Assembly (NCBI GenBank): GCA_004194705.1
Contig: SADC01000886.1
Location: forward strand, 1-64,000
Length of the DNA: 64,000 nt
From: Ditylenchus dipsaci
Taxonomy: Eukaryota; Nematoda; Chromadorea; Rhabditida; Anguinidae
Direction: 5' to 3'
The notes below the pieces were generated by a model. It was given only the letters and a program-made list of their open reading frames with translations. It ran no database searches and was not told the DNA's origin. A program made the translations under genes and the position numbers. Positions 35,901 through 45,603 of this stretch are shown here, one piece after another (positions within the stretch are counted from its first letter, which is position 1; each line of letters opens with the position of its first letter).

Positions 35901-36162
35901 GATCGAAGTAATTGTTATCAACAACATAACACTCCAGTTTCTGCATGCTCTCATTATTGTACTGGACTTGTACTGAGCACTTGCCCTTTGCATGGAAAGT
36001 ATGTCCTGTGAATGATTTGCCCAATATTTTAATTGGTTCAAGAAAAGGTCTCCCTATTTTACGCCAAGTAGCTTCAGTGAGCAGGGTAGACGACGAACCG
36101 GAATCAACGAAAAGTTTGATTGGCAAGCCCGAATTTGAAGAGAAATGTACCAAGGGGCAGAA
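32920..36162 (-). CDS. gypsy Pol polyprotein (PR-RT-RNase H-IN)
   Basis: About 1080 residues, read in the -1 frame relative to gag; open from the slippage site (36162), first near-cognate TTG at 36153. Numbering from there: aspartic protease motif VDSGSS at residue 16 onward, reverse transcriptase with YLDDIIVAS at 313-321, RNase H with VSADASKDGIG near 459-469 and TDHKP near 528. Integrase has a zinc-binding HHCC module (H691, H694, C724, C727) and the D,D35E triad D755 (VDFAGP), D809 (VSDNGSQF) and E845 (NGQAERF). The C-terminal tail is basic and Ser-rich. All key residues are present and no stop or frameshift is seen. It makes the enzymes for reverse transcription and insertion of the element. 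Confidence 0.95.
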   Translation of the reverse strand, partial: FCPLVHFSSNSGLPIKLFVDSGSSSTLLTEATWRKIGRPFLEPIKILGKSFTGHTFHAKGKCSVQVQYNNESMQKLECYVVDNNYFDLIGRPWLISLGLVNRLSDICSLTTFSTQHNTIQAASSSKNFDKNLLVQSFSKLFKENILGHCNKVKAHLFIKSEARPVFISKRPVPLGVEGDIDLELDRLLKLGVIRPIDFSEWAAPIVVVKKKNGQIRVCADFSTGLNNALELNKHPLPLPSEIFAKLNNAKFFSCLDLSDAYFQIELDSYSKKLCTINTHRGLFQYERLPFGIKSAPSIFQKVMDQMLVDFKFAFAYLDDIIVASSTKEQHAKDLYAVLHKIESFGFVLRLDKCKFFLEEINYLGQIIDSTGIRPNPNKFAAIKNMPRPQNISQVRSFLGAINFYGKYIKEMKVLRGPLDKLLQKDVPFVWSKECQSSFDKAKDIITSDLLLVHFDPRKPIIVSADASKDGIGATISHKFPDGSIKVVEHASRTLNSAQVNYSQIEKEALALVYAVKKFHRYLFGHKFLMQTDHKPLLAIFGSKKGVPIYAASRLQRWALILSAYNFEIQYINTSEFGQVDVLSRLIADCHQDDDEFVISTLHLIEGSVQQFLVNQLNILPVTSQEISESIRSDILLTEVLHNIQNGWPKHIQPGPMSSYFAKRNSLYAINGCLLFDDRVVIPSSLRDRVLKTLHLGHPGITRMRALAQNYVYWPGLFSDIETTVKGCIECSNHAKNPIKNILHPWPKSTNPWDRVHVDFAGPFMGENFLCIVDAHSKWPEVFRMQNTTSNCLIRVLQSLFARYGYPRVLVSDNGSQFTSFDFQNYCKSKGIQLIHSPPYHPQSNGQAERFVDTFKRTISKIRPSNSIDSSIVEYLRTYRSTPNSTIGGKTPADLFLGRSLRTEISLVKPDKIQKPPHPDKYNSNMERNFNSHHNARPREFNISDKVYFRKYQGLKASWEPGEIAKRVGETLYSVVSSSGILHMRHANQLRPRFSIVDPMFDEGGSKEKSDLNSGNESIQSNHSPVSQNSPLAPRNPLRFSNRTRSTTAKDGYGSYTKAFTLCVGALFNGWEGEFEVNGTT

Positions 36163-37272
36163 AAATTTGAGGAGTTGGTACTCAGAAAAATATTGGAAAC
36201 GTCCATGTTTATGTCCTCGTCTGAGACCTGAGAATTTTCGGTATGTATTACGTTTGTAGAATTATGAAAGGCAGAATCTCTTGGTTTGCTTTGACATACC
36301 CAGCCGGCGTGACCTATCTTCCCACATTTATTACACTTTTGGTTGGCGTACTTGCAATTGGTAATATGGTCCTTGTTACCACAACGCCAGCAAACACCTT
36401 TAGGCATGAACGGGTAAGAGTTCTTGAAATTGGGGTTGAAATTTTTGTTCTTGTACCCGGCCGGCTTGATAGGATTTCTGGGCTTGATATGCTTGCGAAA
36501 ATTAGAAGGGCCGACCGCATTTGTTGAAAGCGAATTGAAGTTTTTGTTTAGACTTCTAAGGTTTTCCTTGAGAGCCAAGTGCTTTTTGCATTCCTCTAAC
36601 AATTCGTCTAGTTTTAAATCCTTATTTTCACTTTCGGCCGCTTCTAGTTTTTGCAAACACTTAATACGCAGTTCATGGAAATCGGAGTGCAAACCAGAGA
36701 GAAAAACAAGACATTTAAGAGCATTGGCATTAATTGGTGGTTTTGCCGACTCACAACTTCCATTAACTGTCGCACCAAATTGAAGGATATCCTGACCCAC
36801 TTTTTGTTTTAACTGGAAACATTCGTAACGTTTCATTAGAAGGGACTTTGTGCTAGAGAAAAGAATTTTTAAAGTGGCCAGGGTATCGAGCAGAGAATTT
36901 TCGTATGGCCCTTTAGGCTTTACTGCATCACAAAAACGATTAAACTCACGTGTCTGTAACTTACTAATGACCAGCCTCACTTTAGCATCTTCTGGCAATT
37001 GACCTCCATCCTGCTCGACAATTGATCCATATCTGAGCCACCAATTCTCGAATGTAAGGTCATCCTCTGGCATGTAGCGAAAAGTTTCAATGCGCGCTCC
37101 CAACGAAGACATGAGCGTTTCTTTAGTACCTGAAATTGAAAGAACACCGGCTCCCCCGGCAGAATTATCACGCTCCGCAAGCAATTTTAGAATTATTGCA
37201 TTTTGCTCACTCTGAGCTTTCATTAACTGAGCATTTTGCTCAAGAAGCTGTTTAATATCAACAGGTTCCATT
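36054..37272 (-). CDS. gypsy Gag with zinc knuckles
   Basis: Structural protein that packages the element RNA. The ATG that reads KMEPVDIKQLLEQ lies near 37272, and the open frame continues upstream to 37319. The N-terminal half is helical with Gln-rich segments. Near residue 300 there are two CCHC zinc knuckles, CWRCGNKDHITNC (one residue short in the last spacing) and CNKCGKIGHAGWVC (canonical CX2CX4HX4C), which bind RNA. The last 100 bases overlap pol, and the frame ends at a stop at 36054. Confidence 0.9.
36162..36168 (-). promoter_or_regulatory. -1 ribosomal frameshift heptamer AAATTTT
   Basis: On the coding strand the gag frame reads TCA AAT TTT TCT. A AAT TTT fits the X XXY YYZ slippery pattern, and a -1 slip here enters the pol frame directly. 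It lies inside the gag-pol overlap. I did not identify a downstream stimulatory hairpin. Confidence 0.7.
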
Positions 37273-37280
37273 TTGAATTT

Positions 37281-37293
37281 TGCGACTGCGCCA
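37281..37293 (-). other. Primer-binding site TGGCGCAGTCGCA
   Basis: It lies four bases inside the 5' LTR on the coding strand. TGGCGCAGTCG is a familiar gypsy primer-binding sequence, complementary to a tRNA 3' end (TGG from CCA). The exact tRNA is not assigned. Confidence 0.75.
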
Positions 37294-37297
37294 AATA

Positions 37298-37423
37298 TGT
37301 TGTATAATAGTATGGGCAAAGAACGAGCGCAAGAGTAAACAGAGAAACTTTATAACAGAACACGACACAACAATATACGATAACTTACAAACTACTGAAC
37401 TGCGGGACAATGACACCAAAACA
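37298..37423 (-). repeat. 5' LTR of the gypsy element
   Basis: 126 bp starting TGTTTTGGTGTCATTG and ending TATTATACAACA on the coding strand. It matches the 3' LTR apart from small differences. Confidence 0.85.
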
Positions 37424-37769
37424 GATCTCAGCTTTCCAACGAGCCATCGAACTCCACTGAATAATATAGACAATTGATCGAAAAATAGAGATTTAGCAGC
37501 GGAAAAAAGTAACAGCTATCTGTTTTTAAACCCTTAAATATTTCCATTCATGAAACCTTTTCTTCAGTTTGATAGCTCGTTAGAAAGCTGAAATCCTGGC
37601 CTACACGATGATGCTGAAACTTTAGAAAAATTGAGATAAAAAACTTGATAAAAAAGCTAAAGTACACAATTGTGAAGTGTCCCGAAATGGCCCAAAATGG
37701 TGTTATTTCAACGCTATAGCATCTAAAACGTGCTTAAAGCGTGTTTTTAGGGCGTGGTCGAGGTGTATG
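37424..37769. other. No gene seen
   Basis: AT-rich sequence without a supportable reading frame or repeat. Confidence 0.4.
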
Positions 37770-38570
37770 GCTATTTCAAAACGTTGTCAGTTCGAAACAG
37801 TTTTTAGAACGGTCAATTCGAAACGGTCAGTTCGAAACGGCTTTTCGAAAAAGCTTTATAATAAATATTTTCCTTTTGTCATGATTCAACGCTCAAGGAA
37901 ACAGATGTAACCAAACCAACCAATTTGTGCAACCACCAACTTTATTAAAACAAACTCAAAAACTCAAACGACAAACAAAGGTTAGCAGCATAACACACTT
38001 TTTAAATAATTTCCTTCATCTCGAATTTTGCCACATCAAAATGCTCTTTTGGAAACCCTTGAAAACGAACGAACCCACTAGCGTATTCATACACCCCATC
38101 AGGTGAATGGTTATGGGTGCCTCAGTGGTATACGCCAGTAGAGTAGGGAGAGTGGAGTGATGGCCCTTCGGTAGATTTAACCCAGATTACTACTTCGGTG
38201 GTCCCCCCGCCAGTAGAGTAGGAATAGTGTAATGATGCCTGTACGGCAGTTTGGGCTCGATTAGTGTCTTCAGTGGTATCGCCCCAGTAGAGCCGAGGGT
38301 GTGAAGTAATGACCTTCGGTAGAGATAATTTCGGTAGAGTCGAACCACTGTTTTCAGTGGTTTGAAAACTTCAACGAGCAGATAATCAGACAACGAGCAG
38401 ATATGAGAGCGCGAGTACGAGAGACAGAAAACAGCATGAAAGGTATGCAATTAATGCAAATATATGTGTGGCGGGACTATGATACTGTTTCTCAAAAAAC
38501 CGTTTCGAATTGACCGTTCTGAAAACCGTTTCGAACTGACCATCGAACTGACACCGTTTCGAACTGGACC
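37770..38570. repeat. Foldback with TTCGAAACGGT-type arms and 60-bp tandem units
   Basis: The arms at 37780-37860 and 38495-38570 are arrays of GTCAGTTCGAAACGGT and its inverse. Between them, three units of about 60-80 bp (38100-38335) share CAGTAGAG...GTGTAATGA...CTTCGGTAGAG. Confidence 0.7.
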
Positions 38571-38689
38571 CTCCCCCGCGGTCGACACTATTCAAAAAAT
38601 TTTGTTGCCGAAAAATACACTTTTGCCTTGGTCCCCCTGTAGTCCAAAAATGCAAATTTATAGATTTGTACAACAAGACCTAAAAAGAT

Positions 38690-39235
38690 GGAATTTGAAC
38701 ATAGTTTTGATAGCTAGGACCTACCGCTATAGAAACTCTGGTTTGCATATGGTTTTTATTAGAGATGGAGGATGGCCTATTCCGGACGGGACGGGACAAA
38801 ATTTACTTTAAAAAATTTCGGACGGGACACCGGGACGGGACAAGGCCTAAAAACCTCCCGGGACGGGACGGGACATCCCATCCATTATAAGGGAAAAATG
38901 AAGGAAAAATAAAGGAAAAATCGGAAAATTTTCCCGGGACGGGACACCGGACGGGACAGGGGTCAAATTTTTTTCGGTCGGGATACCGGGACGGGACAAT
39001 CGCATGAAACTCCACCGGTCGGGACGGGAATGTCCCGTCCCGTCCCGCCTCCATCTCTAGTTTTTATGCATCCGGAGTCATTTTCGAGTGTTTGTTCTCT
39101 AAGGTATGTGTGCGTAGGGGGCTTGAGAGTTAGAGATGCGCACGCCCACATACCTTAGAGATGAATCCGAGCAAGATTCGTAAGATATAAATGCAATTAG
39201 AAGCTCTTTTGCCTAGTCCAGTGAGAAAAACGAGG
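38690..39235. mobile_element. GTGCGCGCATCTC element, copy 2, with nested insertion
   Basis: The flank GAACATAGTTTTGATAGC and the CCTACCGC segment match the other copies. The element is split by the CGGGACGGGAC-rich element at 38765-39062, after which it resumes with TTTTTATGCATCCGGAGTCA. Confidence 0.65.
38765..39062. mobile_element. MITE with CTAGAGATGGAGG ends, nested
   Basis: It begins AGAGATGGAGGATGG and ends CCGCCTCCATCTCTAG. The interior repeats CGGGACGGGAC and its inverse. It is inserted inside copy 2 of the GTGCGCGCATCTC element. Confidence 0.7.
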
Positions 39236-39432
39236 TAAAAATAAGGGTATCGGAGATACTAGTTTTTGGGGAAAAAGTCCAATTTTTTTGTAAAAAAAAA
39301 TCCCAAAAATGTCTAAAAACATTTTTTTAGAATGTTTTTGACCTTAAAACGTAATAAAAACATGTTAATTTGCAATTTTAGAGCATTTTATATTTGTGTA
39401 CTCCAGCCGAAGAAAAATGCAATTATTAAAAT

Positions 39433-40171
39433 TACCGTATTTTCTCTATTAAACGCCCCGGGCGTTTATTTTTCAACCCTTGAAAAATCGGAAAAAAATT
39501 ATTTCGATTTTGAGATTTTTGGGTGCTCAACCAAAATCTGAAAAGTGGAATCAGGTAAAGTCGCGGCAACTAAGAAAACGGGCACACCTTCGGAATACCC
39601 CCAGCAGTCAACTTCGGAATACCCCAGCAGTCAACTTTGGTATACCTCCAGCACTTAATTAGGAACACACCCCTCATGTTACCTCACAATTAAAAGTTGA
39701 GGATGTCAGCTACATGATGGTGTGAACATCTCTTGGTTTAGTTCACGAAAATGTATATTTTTCAATTAAAATAAAACTGAATATTTTTTGAGTATTCGAT
39801 TTTCATTCGAAAAGATTCAATTTTTTTAAATCGAAAAATATACATTTTTGTGAACTAAACCAATAAATTTTTACACCATTGTGTGGCTAACATCCTCAGC
39901 TTTTAATTGTGGGGTAACATGAGGGGTGTGTTCTGAATTAAGTGCTGGGGTATACCAAAGTTGACTGCTGGGGGTATTCCGAAGTTGACTGCTGGGGTAT
40001 TCCGAAGTTGACTGCTGGGGGTATTCCGAAGTTTAGCCAGAAAGGCAGAAAACGCAAAAAACAGATTTGCAATATTACTTTTTTGGGCTGAGATATAGGT
40101 CACTGAAGGGAGCGTTTATTAGAGAGAGGGCGTTTATTGAAGAGGGGGCGTTTAATAGAGAAAATACTGTA
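39433..40171. mobile_element. MITE with TACCGTATTTTCTCT ends, carrying a nested foldback
   Basis: The left end TACCGTATTTTCTCTATTAA and the right end TTTAATAGAGAAAATACTGTA are inverted. The uninterrupted relative at 15505-15746 shows that the host sequence is cut near 39580 and resumes near 40047. Confidence 0.75.
39581..40046. mobile_element. Foldback of the CGGAATACCCCCAGCAGT family, nested copy
   Basis: The arms are arrays of a unit close to GTTGACTGCTGGGGGTATTC. The middle is a long hairpin (ACATTTTTGTGAACTAAACC...). AGAAAACG occurs before the left end (39573-39580) and again at 40047-40054. It is a sister of 48498-48929. Confidence 0.8.
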
Positions 40172-40248
40172 GTCGGAAAGAAGAGTGTTTTAGTCGGAAA
40201 AAAAGTATTGTCCGACCAAAGCCACAAGGGAAGGAACGGCATTCAACT

Positions 40249-40596
40249 GGCATCCATTTCAACTGGCATCCATTGAAACATTTAATTAAAAATCGACAAT
40301 TTTGACAGTAAAAGTTATTAAAAAGTTACTCCTAATACCAAAATCTCTTCCTGAATCCGAACCCGTTGAGATCAGGTCCGAAAAATTTCAGGGAGCTGAG
40401 ATATTGGTATTTTGAGTAAAACATACAGGGATTCGGACCATTCCCTTACTTTGAAGGATATCTCAGCTCCCTGAAAATTTTCGGACCTGATCTCAACGGA
40501 ATCGGATTCAGGAAGAGATTTTGGTGTTAGGAGTAATTTTTAAATAACTTTTACTGTCAAAATTGTCGATTTTTGGTTGAAATGGATGCCAGTTGA
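40249..40596. repeat. Hairpin repeat of about 350 bp
   Basis: CAACTGGCATCCATTTCAAC at the left pairs with the inverse near 40590. AAAATCTCTTCCTGAATCCG pairs with CGGATTCAGGAAGAGATTTT. The centre is near 40420. Confidence 0.75.
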
Positions 40597-40645
40597 TATT
40601 TTACGAAGGGAAGCAAGCGAAAATCGTGTTTTTCACAACATGTAA

Positions 40646-41009
40646 TACAGGGTGGTCGAAGAAATTCCCTGGATTTGAAATGGTCATAACTTTTTCTAGG
40701 GCGTTTTCGAATTTCTGTAAACGCCAAAATGTTTATCTTGACGGGATTTTTGTTTTTCGGAAAAAAAAATTTCGAAAATTTTGACTTTTTTGCCTTGGTC
40801 CCCCTATGGTCCAAAATAATCAATCTTGTCATCTTTTTGGACCAAAGGGGGGACCAAGGCAAAAAAGTCAAAATTTTCGAAAAAAAATTTTCCGAAAACA
40901 AAAATCCCCGTCAAGATAAACATTTTGGCGTTCACAGAAATTCGAAAAACGCCCTAGAAAAAAAGTTATGACCATTTAAAATCCAGGGAATTTCTTGGAC
41001 CACCCTGTA
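40646..41009. mobile_element. Tc1/mariner-type MITE, CAGGGTGGTC ends
   Basis: The ends TACAGGGTGGTCGAAGAAAT and, inverted, ATTTCTTGGACCACCCTGTA carry TA. The arms pair throughout (GTTATGACCATTT; GGGCGTTTTTCGAATTTC). There is no transposase. Confidence 0.85.
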
Positions 41010-41159
41010 TAACAAACAATGTCGCTATGAAAAACTGAGTGGTTCTGTGTTCACAGAATTTTAGAAATCGGCCAAAACAAAAATTTTTGGTCGTTCTTGG
41101 CTATCCCCTTATCAGTCGTTGAATTATTCGTTTGTAAGTATCGAGGTACCTCTTATATT

Positions 41160-41470
41160 TGAGGCGTAATCGTTTCGCTAATCAAACTTTTGCCAATGAG
41201 ATCTTTCTGCCAATGAGTTCACTTCGCTGATGGCATGTTTTTGCTAATAGCTTTTTTTTCTCAATCATTCTTCTTGCGTTGTCAAGTAGGCTACCACTCA
41301 TTTTGTAGCTGATCACATGCATATTAAACAGTGGTAATTTACCCGATAAAGAAACAAAGGCATTTGAGAAGAGAATCTATTGACGGAAACAACCCATTGG
41401 CGAAGTGATCTCATTGGCAAAAAGATCCCATTGGCGAAAGTTTCATTGGCGAACGGTTACGCCTCTATAT
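41160..41470. repeat. Foldback with TTGGCGAA-type units
   Basis: The ends GAGGCGTAATCG...TTCGCTAATC and GGCGAACGGTTACGCCTC are inverted. The arms are short arrays of CATTGGCAAAAAGAT and CATTGGCGAA. Confidence 0.65.
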
Positions 41471-41532
41471 TTTTAACTTTTCCAGATAAGAGCAGACAGA
41501 CGGTAGACACTTTCAATGTCAATAGATCAGAT

Positions 41533-41743
41533 TGTGCCATCCACGAAGCAGATTTGGTCCACGTGATTCAGGGAACAGCAAGGAAGGAAGCATTGAGACT
41601 ATCGAGATTGATGATGACTCAGCATCTGAGGTTGTAATTATTTTGACCTTTATGACCTTTTCTATCTTAATTTTCAGAAGGCAGTCGAGGATGTCGAAGA
41701 CGACGACGACAGCATTCAGATACTCTTCCAGCACACATCCTAG
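41533..41743 (+). CDS. Possible 3' exons of an unknown gene with acidic tail
   Basis: A frame ending EGSIETIEIDDDSASE at a GTTGTA donor (41630) joins, after TTTTCAG (41680), to KAVEDVEDDDDSIQIL and a stop near 41743. The combined acidic tail is plausible as a real C-terminus, but the upstream exons were not found and the first exon's acceptor is uncertain (GATTCAG near 41572 is one choice). It ends about 220 bases before WDR82 on the same strand. Confidence 0.3.
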
Positions 41744-41962
41744 TCAAGAAAAAAAAACCCTTCTCAATGTTCCTCTTTGTCTATTCAAAATTGTTGTTTC
41801 TTTAACTTGTCATTGCCTTCTCTGTCTCGATTTCCAAGTAAAGACTTGTTTCACATTGCTCTAAAAAATTTATACATATATTATTTTGTTGGTATATTTG
41901 CCGAATCAGCCTCATAAGTTATCCATGTTAAATGCTTGCTAATTTTCGAATAGGTATCCAAT

Positions 41963-44297
41963 ATGAAGATAAATGACCAGAATGTTGCCTCAATGGTTGC
42001 GGCCAAAACCTTCACTGAAAATATGGACAAGATCAACCACATGGACTATACTGCCGATGGTCAAGTAGGTTTTGATTGGTTTAGGAAAAAGTGTGTTTTT
42101 GTAGGCAACCGGACAAAAAAGATTTTTAAAAGTATTTGTGTCGCGCGACAAAAACGTTTTAAAAAGTATTTGTCGTGCGACAAAACATTTTTTTAACGTG
42201 TTTTGTCGCGCGACAAAAAGACTTTTTTATTCGGTAGATTCTGGCGAAACAGCCGGATTCACCGATAAAAAAGTCTTTTTTGTCGCGCGACAAAAAATAT
42301 AAAAATCTTTTTTGTCGCGCGACAAAACTTAAACGGCAAAAAAGGGAAAAGTCTTTTTTGTCGCGCGACAAATATTTTTAAAAATCTTTTTTGTCGGGTT
42401 GCCGTTTTTGTATGCATAATTGCTGCCAAAATTTTCGGAAACCTTTCACTACTCTTCATTATGAGAATCATCTGAAAAATCTAAATAATGATTGAAATCG
42501 AATCTGATGGTGAGAATCAGTAGGAGAGTTGATTCATGACTAATAATGTGCGCAATTTTTGTCATAAAGTTAACTGACCATCACTAATCGATGGCAGAAA
42601 TATCTCCTAGTCAAAATTTTCCAAATAACAATATATTTAACGACAGCATGTTTATTTTGCAGACCCTGATCACATCTGCCCATGATGATTCTATCACAGT
42701 ATACGACTGCAATACTGGCACCAAATCCCGATCAGTCAGTTTTCTAATTATTATACGGATTCCCAGTTTATGACTCCTGTGTAGGTAAACAGCAAAAAAT
42801 ATGGCGTTGATCTCATACACTTTGCCCATGCTAGCAAGGATGCTGTACATTCGTCCACCAAAGTTGACAGTATGACTGTTTCTTGTGCAAACTTATGCTT
42901 CTTATCACAATTTTATTGCTTTTGCAGATACCATCCGTTACCTATCCTTGCACGACAACAAATACATCCGCTATTTCTGGGCCACACCAAAAAGTTGGTT
43001 TTCAAATTTTACACAGGATTTAATCAGTAAATAATTTGTGCTTTCCAGAGTGGTGACACTGTGTATGTTTTCTATGATATTTATACCCATTCATTTGGCA
43101 GGCATGAGTCCCCTTTCTTGCAGGTATGAGCCCATTGGATGATATGTTTTTATCTGGCTCCCTGGACAAGACTATCCGCTTGTGGGATTTAAGAGTCAAT
43201 AATTGTCAAGTAGGTAGCCAAATTAAATGTGTTTGAAATTATGTATAACGTTTGCAGGGTTTGATGCAATTGCCGTCCAGACCTATAGCTGGTAAATTTT
43301 TAGTCCGTTTTCTTTTTTTTGAGGATTGAGGGTGGTGCATGTCGTCAGCAGGTGCTATCAATCGTAAATTCATGGTTCTATTTTACTGCGTTGTGGCGAA
43401 TTCCCCGATTTACAATTTCCCGTAAAATTTGGCAACCCCAGCTGTATCTTATACCGTCTAGACTGTGGTCCTCGGCAGTGGCAAAACTTGATTGAGTGGT
43501 AAAATCGGGAATAAATCATGGGAAATTACATTCGGACTAGGCTCTATTTTAAGAAATCAAAGTCTAATCACTTAGAGGAGCGTTGAACTTGCGTTATAAA
43601 TTGATCCAATTAGCAACTTTACCGAATTCACGACGGATTAAATTTCAAAGTTCCAGCTTTTGACCCGGAGGGCCTGATTTTCGCGGCTGGAATCGGCTCT
43701 GAAATTGTGAAGCTCTACGATCTGCGTTCCTTTGACAAGGTAATCATACTGTAATACGTCTTTTTAAAAACGGAATTTCAACCCCATTTCCAGGGTCCAT
43801 TTAACACTTTCACTATTGTTCGAGAAGAAAGCGTGGAGTGGACAGGTAAGTTCCGATTAGAATAGTTTACTGTGAGCATAATAAATTACTTTCAGGCATG
43901 AAATTCTCGCCTGACGGAAAATCCATTCTGGTGACCACCAATGGCAATTTTATGCGCCTTATTGATGCGTTTCACGGCAATATTACTCACACCCTAACTG
44001 GTCATGAAAATGACAAGGTTATTTTTGAAACTTTTTGTCGTAATCATCAAAAATTTCCAGGGTGCCACTCTGAATGCCACATTTTCGCCAGACTCCAAGT
44101 ACATATTTTGTGGGAGTACAGACAATAACATCTTATGTTGGGCTCGGGAATCCGGCAGAATCATAACCAGACTGAAGACAGACCATGCCAACACTATTGA
44201 GAATGTGCACTTTAACCCCAAGTTCTTTATGCTTGCTTCTGCCTGCAGTCAATTGGTAATTGGATTTGAGCTAAATAAGGTGTCTTGGAAGACTTAA
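41963..44297 (+). CDS. WDR82: WDR82/Swd2-like WD40 protein
   Basis: WD40 beta-propeller subunit of the SET1/COMPASS H3K4 methyltransferase and of RNA polymerase II termination complexes. Exons: 41963-42064, 42661-42735, 42784-about 42869, about 42929-42992, 43049-43062, 43124-43209, 43258-43291, 43657-43739, 43794-43845, 43896-44017 and 44061-44297. Conserved strings include [53 protein letters not shown] and [15 protein letters not shown] 14-base exon carries VVTL. Frame problem: near 42982, RYF should be followed by a residue and GHTKK, but CTGGGCCAC lacks one base, probably one G. The last residues diverge from the family's AFWLPTID ending. The first intron holds foldback element C. A weakly spliced or decayed gene is possible, but otherwise it looks functional. 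Confidence 0.88.
42104..42403. mobile_element. Foldback element C, TTGTCGCGCGACAA array, 9-bp target duplication
   Basis: The ends are GGCAACCGGACAAAAAAG and, inverted, CTTTTTTGTCGGGTTGCC. Inside, TTTGTCGCGCGACAAA, itself a palindrome, is repeated six to seven times. GTTTTTGTA flanks both sides (42095-42103 and 42404-42412). It lies in intron 1 of WDR82. Confidence 0.88.
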
Positions 44298-44749
44298 GAA
44301 TTGTGAAATATTTTTTCTTATATTAATTTTAATGATTTATAAGAGACTTTCTGAAAAAAATGATAAATTCACAAAGGAATATTTACCACTTTTTTTTTCA
44401 AAATTTTCTGTGATGTCCATCATGTTCTGCTACTCTTCCTGAACAACTTTAAAAGAGACAGTCCATGGGAAATATGCCATTGACCGAATTATATACATTT
44501 TAAAAAGTGCACTCAAATTTTGTTCTTAATTTTCACCATTCTGCTATAAATGTTGATTTTTACTCATTCTAACGCAGTTTTCTGAAAAAATTTGGTGTCA
44601 TTAGAACTGTCTTAAACTGCGCTTTCTTTCAAGGTATTGAACTGCTAATAATTTTTATAAAGAAAATTGGAACCACTCCCTTTTAAAAGTGTGTTTTCTA
44701 AAATGCAAATTTTGGTGAAAAATAACGATTTCTCTATTTTCCATATATT

Positions 44750-45361
44750 AAGACCTGATTTTTATTGTAGATTCTGATTCAGCATTTCAAACTGAATAAG
44801 TTGGCCGAAAAAAAAATTCGGATCCAGGGTGGGGGGGGGGGCGGAAGTTATAGGCGTTTGAAATCACTATCTCACACGAAATTTCACACGTAAATTCCCC
44901 ATAACTTTTTTCTGCTAGAAAAACCTTCAGATTTAACACCGGATTCGTGCTCAACGTGGTCGATTTTCATGTGAAACTACTTTAACATCAAAAAATTGCC
45001 TTCAAATTTCAAAATCCGATCGAGACAAAAAATATTTAAAAGTGTTTTTTTTTGAGTTATTAAAATTCTTTTAAATAAATTTTTGTCTCGAGCGGATTTT
45101 GAAATTCGAATGCAATTTCTTGATGTTAAAGTAGTTTCACATGAGAATCGACCGCGCTGAGCACGAATCCGGTGTTAAAATTCAAGGTTTTTTTAGCAGA
45201 AAAAAAGTTATAGGGGATTTAAGTGTGAAATTTCGTGTGAGATAGTGATTTCAAACGCCTATAACTTTTTCCCCACATCCTCGATCCGAAATTTTTTTCA
45301 GCCAAATTGTTCAGTTTTAAATGCTGAATCAGAATCTGCAATAAAAATCAGGTCGGAATAT
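44750..45361. repeat. Hairpin within the 44.4-48.1 kb palindrome
   Basis: CTGATTTTTATTGTAGATTC pairs with the inverse near 45340. GGCGTTTGAAATCACTATCT pairs with AGATAGTGATTTCAAACGCC near 45250. The centre is near 45035. Confidence 0.8.
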
Positions 45362-45384
45362 TTGAACAAATGGAAAAGCTGTCA

Positions 45385-45600
45385 TTTTTCGCGAAAACTT
45401 TCATTTTGGAAAACACCAGTGATTGGAAAAAAGGTGAGAAAATTCTCAGTGAGAATTATCATCATGAGAATTCTCATTTTTATTTGAAAATGAGAATTCT
45501 CACTGAGAATTTTAGAATGAAATTCTCACTCACTGAGAATTCTCATCAAAGAAAATTCTCACTTTGAGAATTCTCACTGAGTGAGAATTTTCACTTTAAA
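45385..45600. repeat. GAGAATTCTCA array, left block
   Basis: Dense copies of TGAGAATTCTCA and ACTGAGAATTC. A matching inverted block lies at 46530-46720 and a short trace at 47715-47755. EcoRI-like GAATTC occurs in most units. Confidence 0.85.
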
Positions 45601-45603
45601 AAT

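Larger units (their letters stand above)
32455..37423 (-). mobile_element. Ty3/gypsy LTR retrotransposon, coding-intact
   Basis: A 4.97-kb element on the minus strand: short LTRs, a primer-binding site, gag, then pol in the -1 frame. Domain order PR-RT-RNaseH-IN is that of Ty3/gypsy. No envelope gene follows pol; about 340 bases lie between the pol stop and the 3' LTR. The two LTRs differ at about seven positions, mostly small indels, so insertion is not very recent, yet both ORFs are open. The bases outside the LTRs (AATAC left, GATCT right) do not form a target duplication. Confidence 0.92.

Noticed and set aside
33069..37180. Several 60-120 codon frames inside the gypsy element on either strand
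   Set aside because: They are shadows of gag and pol in other frames.
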